The notes below the pieces were generated by a model, which searched no databases, was not told the origin of the DNA, and saw nothing but the letters and a program-made list of their open reading frames with translations. 64,000 nucleotides of DNA from Phenylobacterium sp. (GTDB lineage: Bacteria > Pseudomonadota > Alphaproteobacteria > Caulobacterales > Caulobacteraceae), in assembly GCA_018001015.1 (NCBI GenBank), contig JAGNIV010000001.1, positions 186,001 through 250,000 on the forward strand, read 5' to 3'. Shown here piece by piece: positions 8,033-15,498 of the stretch. Numbering within the stretch: position 1 is the stretch's first letter; every line of letters starts with the position of its first letter. A program made the position numbers and the translations under genes.

Positions 8033-9490
8033 TTAAGACCCCAGCATGTCCCGCGGCGCCCACACCGAGTGGGTGCCGCTGCAGATCTTGTGCGGCAGGC
8101 GGATGCGGCAGACCGGGCCGGCGGCCAGGTCCTTGGCGTCGATCAGGATGCACTCCGACGTCCCGGCGGTCTCGTCGATGAGGAAGCTGACCAGATAACC
8201 GTCATCCTCGTCCACCGCGCCCACGCGCGGGCAGAAGGGCGCCTCGCTGGCATAGACGCCCTCGGGCAGCATGAATTCACTGCTCTGGCCGGTCTTCAGG
8301 TCGTGCTTCACGAAGCCCCGGAACAGGAACCAGCCGACCTCGGCGACGGTCGAATAGGCGTACCGGTATTTCCGCCCGGCATAGCGGGCGTTGATCATGC
8401 CGAATTCCAGGATGCGGTCGTCGAGATGGCCCTCGGTGGTCTCGCCGGTGACCAGGTTGAAGCGCCAGCGGTGCAGCTTGGGCTTGAACCGGCTCTCGTC
8501 GAGATAGGCCATCATGTGCTCGAAGCCGGGCGGCGCGTCCTTGTTGGGCTCGGGCGTCGGATCTTCCTGGAAGTAGCCGTCGAGGACGATCTCGTCGCCC
8601 TCCTCATAGGCGTTCAGCCAGTGCAGGACATAGGTCGGCGCGGCCTCGAACCAGCGGATCTCACCACCGTGGCGCGGGACGATGGCGAAGCGCGAGGGGA
8701 TGCCCTCGTGCAGCCGCACCGCGTGGATGTTCCGCTCCAGCAGCTTGGCGTCCCAGAACACCGGCAGGTCGTTGAGGATCGAGTAGTTGGTGGTGAAGGC
8801 CATGTCGTGCGGCAGCCGCGGGCCCGGCAGCGGGATCGGCATATAGGTCTTCAGCCGGTTGTCGGGGCCGACCACGCCATAGTGCATGTAGGGGGCGTGC
8901 TTGGAGTAGTTGAAGAACATCAACTCCCCCGTGGCCTCGTCCACCTTGGGATGGGCGCTGATGCCGTCGATGGGCACCCAGCTCTCCAGGCCCTCCTGCT
9001 CCAAGGTCAGCGGATCGAGGCGGTAGCCCTCTCCGCACTGGTAGAAGGTCGACAGCGCCTTGCCGGCGTGAACGACGATATCGGTTGAGGAGCTGTCCTT
9101 CAGAAAGCCGTGGGCGCCCCAGCCGGGACGCTTGGCCAATTGCACGGGGTCGGCGAGGCCGCCCCACAGGGAGGCGCCGGCTTCCTGCTCGGCTTCGAAG
9201 CCGCGGGTGCGCACGAAACGGTTGCGGTAACTGGCCTGGCCGTCCTTGAAGTCGATCTGATGGATCATCCCGTCGCCGTCGAAGGGATGGAAGCGACCCA
9301 GCGGTTGCTGCACCTGGTTCTCGGTGTTGCGCAGATAGACGCCGTCGAGGTCGGTGGGGATGGCGCCGAAGGTCACCTCCAGGTCGGTGGCGTTGACCTC
9401 CTCATGCAGCGGGGTCCAGGCCCCGTTGAGATAGGGGTGGTTGCTGGGCAGCAGGCTGGTGACGACGGGGGCAAGCCGTTCGACCTTCAT
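8033..9490 (-). CDS. Carotenoid oxygenase family protein (lignostilbene / apocarotenoid dioxygenase-like)
   Basis: A 485-residue seven-bladed propeller dioxygenase of the RPE65/CCD family, which cleaves a C=C bond using non-haem Fe(II). The four iron-ligand histidines are identifiable: about H180 (SAHPKVD), H228 (LPHDMAF), H290 (VLHWLNAY) and H474 (GTHSVW). The DGDGMIHQ and LRNTENQ stretches near the N-terminus are also typical. Bacterial relatives cleave lignin-derived stilbenes or apocarotenoids; the sequence alone does not say which. No carotenoid biosynthesis genes lie nearby. Confidence 0.88.
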   Translation of the reverse strand: MKVERLAPVVTSLLPSNHPYLNGAWTPLHEEVNATDLEVTFGAIPTDLDGVYLRNTENQVQQPLGRFHPFDGDGMIHQIDFKDGQASYRNRFVRTRGFEAEQEAGASLWGGLADPVQLAKRPGWGAHGFLKDSSSTDIVVHAGKALSTFYQCGEGYRLDPLTLEQEGLESWVPIDGISAHPKVDEATGELMFFNYSKHAPYMHYGVVGPDNRLKTYMPIPLPGPRLPHDMAFTTNYSILNDLPVFWDAKLLERNIHAVRLHEGIPSRFAIVPRHGGEIRWFEAAPTYVLHWLNAYEEGDEIVLDGYFQEDPTPEPNKDAPPGFEHMMAYLDESRFKPKLHRWRFNLVTGETTEGHLDDRILEFGMINARYAGRKYRYAYSTVAEVGWFLFRGFVKHDLKTGQSSEFMLPEGVYASEAPFCPRVGAVDEDDGYLVSFLIDETAGTSECILIDAKDLAAGPVCRIRLPHKICSGTHSVWAPRDMLGS

Positions 9491-9851
9491 GGAATTACGC
9501 GTCCTCGGGCAAGCGGCCCTTCTCAGACGGGGCCATCAGCGCACCCTAGCTCCGCGCGCGCGCCCGCGCGAGGGCGCCGTCGGGGCAACCTGCATGCGGG
9601 GGCGAAAGCTCGCACCATGCTCGCCGAATTCGACCGCGCCCTGCTGGCCCGGCCGGCGGCTGACCCCGCGGCTGGGAACCTCAGAGGCCCTGAGGACAGC
9701 CCGTGAGCATCATCCGGCCGCTATTTCGGGCCTTCCACCCGGCTCAATGAAGAAATTTCGCGGGCGGGTGCGATAAAATGCAGGGCGCTCTGTGTCTGAC
9801 GTGCTTAACAGCGCCGCAGGCGCCCAACGCCACAGAGTCAGGCCGAATCCC

Positions 9852-9918
9852 CCAAGAGTCATAGGTCCGCGCGGCGGCGCCCCCTTAGACTCTTGTGGCC
9901 GTTCGTTATGACTCTTGG
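9852..9918. repeat. 12-bp inverted repeat with a third internal copy, upstream of flagellin
   Basis: CCAAGAGTCATA at 9852-9863 is the exact reverse complement of TATGACTCTTGG at 9907-9918. A third, direct copy of the core AGACTCTTG lies at 9887-9895. The arrangement suggests a multi-site operator or a large stem-loop about 160-225 bp before the flagellin ATG. Confidence 0.55.
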
Positions 9919-10035
9919 TGAATCACGATTAAGGAACGGCTTGAGTATTCCCGCGATTCATAACTCGGAAAGCTTCACGTAACGATTCAAGAACCCTGCC
10001 CTTCTACAAAGGTCACAGAGCAAAAATGCTTGCGG

Positions 10036-10050
10036 TCACCAAAACGGTGA
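10036..10050 (+). promoter_or_regulatory. Leader hairpin before the flagellin start
   Basis: TCACC (10036-10040) pairs with GGTGA (10046-10050) around AAAAC, 28 nt before the ATG. A GTGGGG and a T6 run lie between it and the start codon. In Caulobacter the flagellin leader mRNA is bound by FlbT; a similar role here is an inference. Confidence 0.35.
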
Positions 10051-10077
10051 ACGAAACCTAAAAGTGGGGTTTTTTAG

Positions 10078-10896
10078 ATGCCGAATAGCGTCAATACCAA
10101 CATCGGGGCGATGGTCGCCCTTCAGAACCTAAACCAGACCAGCTCCGAGCTGATGACGGTCCAAAACCGCATCAACACCGGCAAGAAGATCGCTTCGGCG
10201 AAGGACAACGGCGCCATCTGGGCCATCGCCCAGAACCAACGCGCCACCTCCGGCTCCCTGAACGCCGTCAAGGACTCCCTGCAGCGCTCGCAGTCGACCG
10301 TGGATGTCGCCATCGCCGGCGGGGAAGCCGTCTCCGATCTGCTTCTGCAAATGAAGGAAAAGGCCTTGGCCGCCTCCGACACCAGCCTCGACACCGCCTC
10401 GCGGACCGCTCTGAGCGATGACTTCAACGCTCTGCGCGACCAGATCTCCAAGTCGGTGGCAAACGCCACCTTCAACGGCGTGAACATGATCGACGCCGGC
10501 GGCACCACCATCGCCGCCCTGGCCAACGACGATGGCACTTCCAAGATCACCGTTCAGGCCCAAGACCTGTCCCTGGCCGGCATCGGCCTGGGCGGCGCGT
10601 CGATTTCGACCCAAGCCGCGGCCGAAGCCATGATCGCCACGGTCGGCACCGCCATCTCCACCGTCTCGACAGCCCTCTCGAAGATGGGTACGGGCTCCAA
10701 GTCGCTCGGCGCCCACCTGACCTTCGTCGGCAAGCTGCAAGACTCGATCGACGCCGGGGTGGGCAACCTCGTCGACGCCGACCTGGCCAAGGAAAGCGCG
10801 CGACTGACCTCGCTGCAGACCAAGCAACAGCTTGGCGTGCAGGCGCTGTCGATCGCCAACAGCTCTTCGTCGGGCCTGCTCAGCCTCTTCCGCTAA
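10078..10896 (+). CDS. Flagellin
   Basis: A 272-residue flagellin, the same size class as Caulobacter FljK/FljM. The N-terminal D0/D1 region ([16 protein letters not shown], then [15 protein letters not shown]) and the C-terminal D1/D0 region ([15 protein letters not shown], ending LLSLFR) are conserved. The short middle lacks a large variable domain. It forms the external filament after export by the flagellar type III system without a signal peptide. No other flagellar gene is adjacent, so this is a dispersed flagellin copy. A strong terminator follows at 10930-10958. Confidence 0.95.
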   Translation: MPNSVNTNIGAMVALQNLNQTSSELMTVQNRINTGKKIASAKDNGAIWAIAQNQRATSGSLNAVKDSLQRSQSTVDVAIAGGEAVSDLLLQMKEKALAASDTSLDTASRTALSDDFNALRDQISKSVANATFNGVNMIDAGGTTIAALANDDGTSKITVQAQDLSLAGIGLGGASISTQAAAEAMIATVGTAISTVSTALSKMGTGSKSLGAHLTFVGKLQDSIDAGVGNLVDADLAKESARLTSLQTKQQLGVQALSIANSSSSGLLSLFR

Positions 10897-10929
10897 GCCC
10901 CGACCAGAACTCCAGTCTGCGTACAGGAA

Positions 10930-10958
10930 GGGAGGTCCCGCACGGGGCCTCCCTTTTT
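10930..10958 (+). terminator. Intrinsic terminator after flagellin
   Basis: GGGAGG (10930-10935) pairs with CCTCCC (10948-10953), and the stem continues inward through CCC/GGG to a small loop. It is followed by T5 (10954-10958). It lies 34 nt after the flagellin stop. Confidence 0.9.
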
Positions 10959-10981
10959 GCTGCGCGCAAGTGAAAGCGCCT

Positions 10982-11662
10982 TCACCCTTCCCAGGCGGCG
11001 CCGCCCCCGATCAGGGCCAGCACCTCGTCGGTGGGCCGGACGTCGCCGAAGCTGCGGTAGACGTTGTAGAGCGTGGCGTTGTGGTCCTGGTCGCGGCGCG
11101 CGGCGTTGGCGTCGGCCACCATGATCACCCGCAGGCCCAGGGTGCTGGCGTCGCGGGCCGTGGATTCACAGCAGATATTGGTCAGGGTTCCGGTGACCAG
11201 AACGGTGTCGACACCACGCGCCTCCAGCTGGGGCGGCAGGGTGGAGCGGCCGTGAAAGAATGCGCTGGTGGCGGACTTCTCGGCCAGGACATCGCCCTCG
11301 TGCACCGTAAACTCATGCCAGAGCCGTTCGGCCAGGCTGCCCTCGCCACCACTGGCCGCATACATGGCGGCGACCTTCTCGCCATAGAATTCGGTGGAGG
11401 CGGCCGTCGGCGCGCTGTTGGTGGGCAGGACCCAGGCCACCGTCCCGCCGGCCGCGCGCAGGGCGTCGGCGATGCGGCTGATGTTGGGGACGATTCCGCG
11501 GGTATAGGGCAGCTCGTTCAGGAAGAACGGAACCATGTCGATCACCACCAGGGCGGTCCGCGCCGGGACGATGGTCTCATAGGCATGGCGGCGGCCGCGG
11601 CGGTCTTCCTGGCGGGCGTATTCGCGCGCCTCGATATGCCAGTCGTGCAGCGGCGATTCCAT
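10982..11662 (-). CDS. Isochorismatase-family cysteine hydrolase
   Basis: A 226-residue member of the isochorismatase/nicotinamidase fold. The catalytic triad is visible as D42 (VVIDMVPFF), K129 (VLAEKSATSAF) and C164 (GTLTNICCEST). Relatives hydrolyse isochorismate, nicotinamide, N-carbamoylsarcosine or other amides, and the substrate cannot be assigned here. The ATG at 11662 is chosen over a 37-residue extension because the family begins near MESPLHDW. Single gene, convergent with the flagellin gene. Confidence 0.85.
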   Translation of the reverse strand: MESPLHDWHIEAREYARQEDRRGRRHAYETIVPARTALVVIDMVPFFLNELPYTRGIVPNISRIADALRAAGGTVAWVLPTNSAPTAASTEFYGEKVAAMYAASGGEGSLAERLWHEFTVHEGDVLAEKSATSAFFHGRSTLPPQLEARGVDTVLVTGTLTNICCESTARDASTLGLRVIMVADANAARRDQDHNATLYNVYRSFGDVRPTDEVLALIGGGAAWEG

Positions 11663-11767
11663 GTCGTCTCCCCCTGAGCCAAGCAGACATGATTCGCCGC
11701 AATGCGAACAGAGCGCGAACGTCAGATGTGAACGAGGGGGAACACCGTCAGCAGGACGGGAAAGCGA

Positions 11768-11844
11768 TGGCACCGCCTCTCAGGCTTGAACTGAGGACCT
11801 CCGGTTCCACAAACCGGCGCTCTAACCAACTGAGCTAAGGCGGC
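11768..11844 (-). tRNA. tRNA-His (GTG)
   Basis: The cloverleaf reads well on the minus strand: acceptor GCCGCCT, D-arm GCTC/GAGC, anticodon loop TTGTGGA with anticodon GTG, T-arm CTCAG-TTCAAGC-CTGAG, and an encoded CCA. The base at -1 is C, so the usual extra G-1 is not encoded. Position 72 is U opposite G1, and the discriminator reads G. Loss of G-1 is known for a clade of alphaproteobacteria. Confidence 0.95.
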
Positions 11845-11862
11845 GCATCGCGAAGGCGTGTT

Positions 11863-12702
11863 CTAGTCGGGCGCGGCAGCCGGATCAAGCGCGCGCGACA
11901 GCAGGCCGGCGCGAAATCGGCGGCTCCCGGCCAGGGTCTCGCCAGAGGTGAGCCGGAGGTTGAAATCGCCGGAGGATTTGGTCTCCACCTCGGCGATGGC
12001 GGCGCGGCTGACCAGGCGCGAACGGTGGACACGGACGAAGCCGGCCAGCCGTCGCTCCATCTGGGCCAGGGAGGCGCGGTGCAGGACGGCGCCCTCTCCG
12101 GTATGCAGTTCGACATAGTTGCCGGCCGCCTCCACCCAGCGGATGTCCCCGACCGGCAGGAAGACCCGCCGGGCGCCGTCGCGCACCTCCAGGACGTCGG
12201 CCTGCGACGCCGGCGGGATCTGGCGGGCGCGGAACTGCCGCCAGAGGGGGTAGGTGACCAGGGCGCCGGCATAGATCAGCAGGTCCTTGCGCAGCTCATA
12301 GGGCCAGTCCGCCAGCGGCCCGAGGGCATGATAGACGCCGCCGACCAGGCCGTAGGCGGCGCTGCGCAGCAGGCCCATGGCGACAACATGGATCAGGGAG
12401 AAGGCCAGGCCGCAGGCGATGTGGACCGCGATCCAGGTGAAGGGCCGCCCAAGGCGCGGGGGCCAGCGCTGGATGAGCCACAGCATCCCCGGCAACAGGA
12501 CCGCCAGGACCAGACCGCTGGACACCTCCCAGACGGTCGGCTCCCACCAGGCGACAGGCTGTCCGAAGCGGGCGCGGTCGTGCAGGACACTGAAGATATC
12601 GACGACGATCACCCCGGCGGCGCAGAGCATGAAGAGGCCCATGAACAGCAGGTCACCCCGCCGGTCTCCGCCCCCCGCCCCGCTCAGATCCCGCGTCGCC
12701 AT
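11863..12702 (-). CDS. Membrane-anchored LytTR-family DNA-binding protein
   Basis: About 279 residues. Four hydrophobic segments fill the N-terminal half, and a LytTR DNA-binding domain occupies the last 100 residues (IRWVEAAGNYVELHT, then FVRVHRSRLVSR). There is no receiver domain, so it is a membrane-bound one-component regulator rather than a classical LytR/AlgR response regulator. ATG at 12702 is used; an in-frame TTG at 12718-12720 is possible. Targets are unknown. It lies downstream of tonB, separated by a terminator. Confidence 0.8.
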   Translation of the reverse strand: MATRDLSGAGGGDRRGDLLFMGLFMLCAAGVIVVDIFSVLHDRARFGQPVAWWEPTVWEVSSGLVLAVLLPGMLWLIQRWPPRLGRPFTWIAVHIACGLAFSLIHVVAMGLLRSAAYGLVGGVYHALGPLADWPYELRKDLLIYAGALVTYPLWRQFRARQIPPASQADVLEVRDGARRVFLPVGDIRWVEAAGNYVELHTGEGAVLHRASLAQMERRLAGFVRVHRSRLVSRAAIAEVETKSSGDFNLRLTSGETLAGSRRFRAGLLSRALDPAAAPD

Positions 12703-12721
12703 GCCGCCAGCATAGCGCAAA

Positions 12722-12751
12722 GAAAAAGCCCCGGAGGCGAACCTCCGGGGC
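12722..12751 (-). terminator. Intrinsic terminator of the exbB-exbD-tonB operon
   Basis: A perfect 10-bp stem GCCCCGGAGG (12728-12737)/CCTCCGGGGC (12742-12751) with a CGAA loop. On the minus strand it is followed by T5 (AAAAA at 12723-12727 on the plus strand). It lies 31 nt after the tonB stop. Confidence 0.85.
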
Positions 12752-12781
12752 CAATTCTATTTTGCAGGGGAGCTTAGAGGC

Positions 12782-13477
<696 letters not shown>

Positions 13478-13486
13478 GCTCCGCCC

Positions 13487-13918
13487 CTACTTATCTTCGC
13501 CGATCAGCGCCACGCTGTAAAACCCGTTGTCCTGGAGCTGGTTCATCACGCCCATGAAGTCCCCGTAGAGGACCCCTTTGTCGGCGCGGATGAAGATCCG
13601 CTCTTTCTCCGGGTTACGCTTGTTGCCGATATTCTTCCGCAGGTCGTCACCCAGGGTCGCGATTTCAGAGGGAACGTCCCCAATGAAGAGACGACCGGAT
13701 TCCTGGATGGATATGTAGACCGGCTTGGGAGGGTTGGTAGACGGCGGAGCCACCGCGTCGGGAAGTGCGACCTTCACCGTTACGGCGGCCATGGGTGCCG
13801 CCACCATGAAGATGATCAGGAGGACCAGCATGACGTCCACGAAGGGCGTCACATTGATCTCGCTGTTCGCATCCACGGCGTACCTGCCACCCCCAGAACC
13901 TGAGAGTTTGGCGCCCAT
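13487..13918 (-). CDS. exbD: Biopolymer transport protein ExbD
   Basis: A 143-residue ExbD/TolR-family protein with one N-terminal membrane helix. D28 within TPFVDVMLVLLIIF corresponds to the conserved proton-path aspartate of the family. The periplasmic domain follows. It sits between exbB and tonB with very short gaps, so assignment to the Ton rather than the Tol system rests on the tonB neighbour. Confidence 0.92.
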   Translation of the reverse strand: MGAKLSGSGGGRYAVDANSEINVTPFVDVMLVLLIIFMVAAPMAAVTVKVALPDAVAPPSTNPPKPVYISIQESGRLFIGDVPSEIATLGDDLRKNIGNKRNPEKERIFIRADKGVLYGDFMGVMNQLQDNGFYSVALIGEDK

Positions 13919-13923
13919 GGTGC

Positions 13924-14829
13924 TTAGGCCCCTTTGTCGAGGTGCCGGGAGATGCCGTTCATCAGCTCAGCCACGAACCCTTCCGTACGCGCACCGTAAG
14001 CGGAGATGCGGGTCTGGAAGTAGTTGTAGAAGATAACCGACGGGATGGCGGCGAACAGGCCGATACCAGTGGCGAGCAGCGCCTCGGCGATGCCGGGGGC
14101 GACGACGGCCAGGTTGGTGGTGTTGGTGTTCGCGATCCCGATGAAGGAGGTCATGATCCCGTAGACGGTGCCGAACAGGCCGATGAACGGACCGGACGAA
14201 CCGACCGAGGCCAGGAACTGCATGCCGCTGGAGAGACGACCACCGAGCGACGCCTGGACGGCGGCGACGGCGTTCTCGGCGCGGTGGAGCACCGCGTCAC
14301 GGTGAGCACCGGAAACGGCCAGACCGGCTTGGCGCGACAGTTCGACTTCTTGGGCGGCCGCGGCGGCCATATCGGCCAGCGGGTTGCCTTCGAATTCGTC
14401 TGACATGCCGATGCGGCCCATGTCGTTGATGGTCTTGGCGCTGCGGAAGGCTTCGAGGAAGCGGTCCGTTTGGCGGTTCAGGGAGCCATACTCAAGCAGC
14501 TTGGTGACCAGCAGGGTCCACGAGAAGATGGAGCAGAGCACCAGGCCGATCATGACCACCTTGACGACCGCGCCGGCGTCCATGGCCATTTGGATGACGC
14601 TGAGCTTGCCAGCGTGTTCCATTTGGGGCGGGGCGGCTTCTTCGGCGGGAGCGGCTTCAGCGGCGGGAGCCGCGGGAGCGGCGTCAGCCGGAGTTGCAGC
14701 GGGAGCGGCGGCGTCAGCGGCAGGTGCGGCCGGTGCGGCGGCATCCTGCGCGAACGCCGGCGCGCTCGTCATCAGCACCAAGGCGCCGAAGAGAGCGATG
14801 AAAGGAGTCGTTCGTTTGTTGTCGAGCAT
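13924..14829 (-). CDS. exbB: MotA/TolQ/ExbB proton channel protein ExbB with N-terminal signal and Ala/Pro linker
   Basis: A 301-residue ExbB. Residues 1-27 look like a cleavable signal (ends SAPAFAQ), followed by an Ala/Pro-rich linker to about residue 66 and then three membrane helices of the ExbB/TolQ channel (GPFIGLFGTVYGIM, then LLATGIGLFAAIPSVIFYNYF). The extended periplasmic N-terminus is seen in many alphaproteobacterial ExbB proteins. The ATG at 14829 is chosen because the signal peptide starts there; an ORF extension to 15102 has no family support. First gene of the Ton operon. Confidence 0.92.
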   Translation of the reverse strand: MLDNKRTTPFIALFGALVLMTSAPAFAQDAAAPAAPAADAAAPAATPADAAPAAPAAEAAPAEEAAPPQMEHAGKLSVIQMAMDAGAVVKVVMIGLVLCSIFSWTLLVTKLLEYGSLNRQTDRFLEAFRSAKTINDMGRIGMSDEFEGNPLADMAAAAAQEVELSRQAGLAVSGAHRDAVLHRAENAVAAVQASLGGRLSSGMQFLASVGSSGPFIGLFGTVYGIMTSFIGIANTNTTNLAVVAPGIAEALLATGIGLFAAIPSVIFYNYFQTRISAYGARTEGFVAELMNGISRHLDKGA

Positions 14830-15227
14830 CTGTCGCCAGTTCCTGATTGGTCTAGCACGTTTGGACCGAGGGTCGTCGCGCGAGAGCGTCTCCACCCCAA
14901 TTGAAATTGCCCGCAGTCCCTCGCGTAACCACGAGAGGAACGACGGAGCCGCTATCGCTGCGCCCGACCCGTAACCCGTGTCGCCAGCTGGCGACGGTCG
15001 TGTTCCGGAGGCGGGAGCGACCTCGCCTGCCCCGAGGGGAAGTTGAAGTCTTACCGCTATGTTAGACGTGCGGCAGGGGTGCTTTGGCAACCCCTTTTCC
15101 AAGCGTCAAGGGCCCTTACCGCCAAGCTCAACCATACAGGTGCATTGGGAGATACGGTATTGCTGCACCGCACAACGTGATCAGCAAGTATTCCTGATCG
15201 TTTTTCTACTAGCGAGGGAATTTCTAC

Positions 15228-15240
15228 GCTGCAATGCAGC
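15228..15240. promoter_or_regulatory. 13-bp palindrome upstream of exbB
   Basis: GCTGCA and TGCAGC are exact inverted copies around one A, about 400 bp before the exbB ATG. It may be an operator, but the distance makes a direct role in exbB control uncertain. Confidence 0.25.
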
Positions 15241-15463
15241 ATTTTCGACGGAACGCCGGTCTTGAAATAACACGGTCGCCGAACAGCCCGGAGGCCCTCA
15301 CGCCTGATTTTCGGTCAGGTCGCGGTACAAGGCGGCAAATGGGAGAGTGGGGCTCGGGCGTCAAGGCGCCGACGTCCGACTCGGCGGCGGAACTCGCCGG
15401 ACATGGCGTCGCGGCCACAGTCGAGGCCGCCGAAGCTGCGGGCGGCCATGGAGAGGTGGCGAA

Positions 15464-15492
15464 GGCCCCCTGCCCGTCCGGGACAGGAGGCC
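15464..15492 (-). terminator. Imperfect hairpin after the TonB-dependent receptor
   Basis: GGCC-CCTG-CC pairs with GG-CAGG-GGCC with single mismatched bases, 7 nt beyond the receptor stop on the minus strand. The following sequence is only weakly T-rich, so efficiency is uncertain. Confidence 0.4.
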
Positions 15493-15498
15493 GCCAGT

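Larger units (their letters stand above)
9491..10077. other. 587-bp non-coding region upstream of the flagellin gene
   Basis: No credible gene is present. The region holds three copies of a GACTCTTG word, two of them as a 12-bp inverted repeat (9852-9863 and 9907-9918), and a small hairpin just before the flagellin start. I could not find a convincing sigma-54 promoter (GG-N10-GC) here, although flagellin genes in Caulobacter often use one. Confidence 0.6.
14830..15498. other. 669-bp gap between the TonB receptor gene and exbB
   Basis: I see no supported gene. The region should hold the exbB promoter. Visible structure includes a 13-bp palindrome GCTGCA-A-TGCAGC at 15228-15240 and an imperfect GC hairpin at 15464-15492, just beyond the receptor stop, that may terminate the receptor transcript. 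ORFs here lack family resemblance. Confidence 0.5.

Noticed and set aside
9617-9706. 30-codon open frame starting MLAEFDRALLARPAADPAA
   Set aside because: It has no family resemblance and no clear ribosome site, and it sits in the flagellin upstream region. It could be a decayed gene start, but I cannot support it.
9491-10077. Possible sigma-54 flagellin promoter
   Set aside because: I scanned for GG-N10-GC with the TGGCAC/TTGC context and found no acceptable match.
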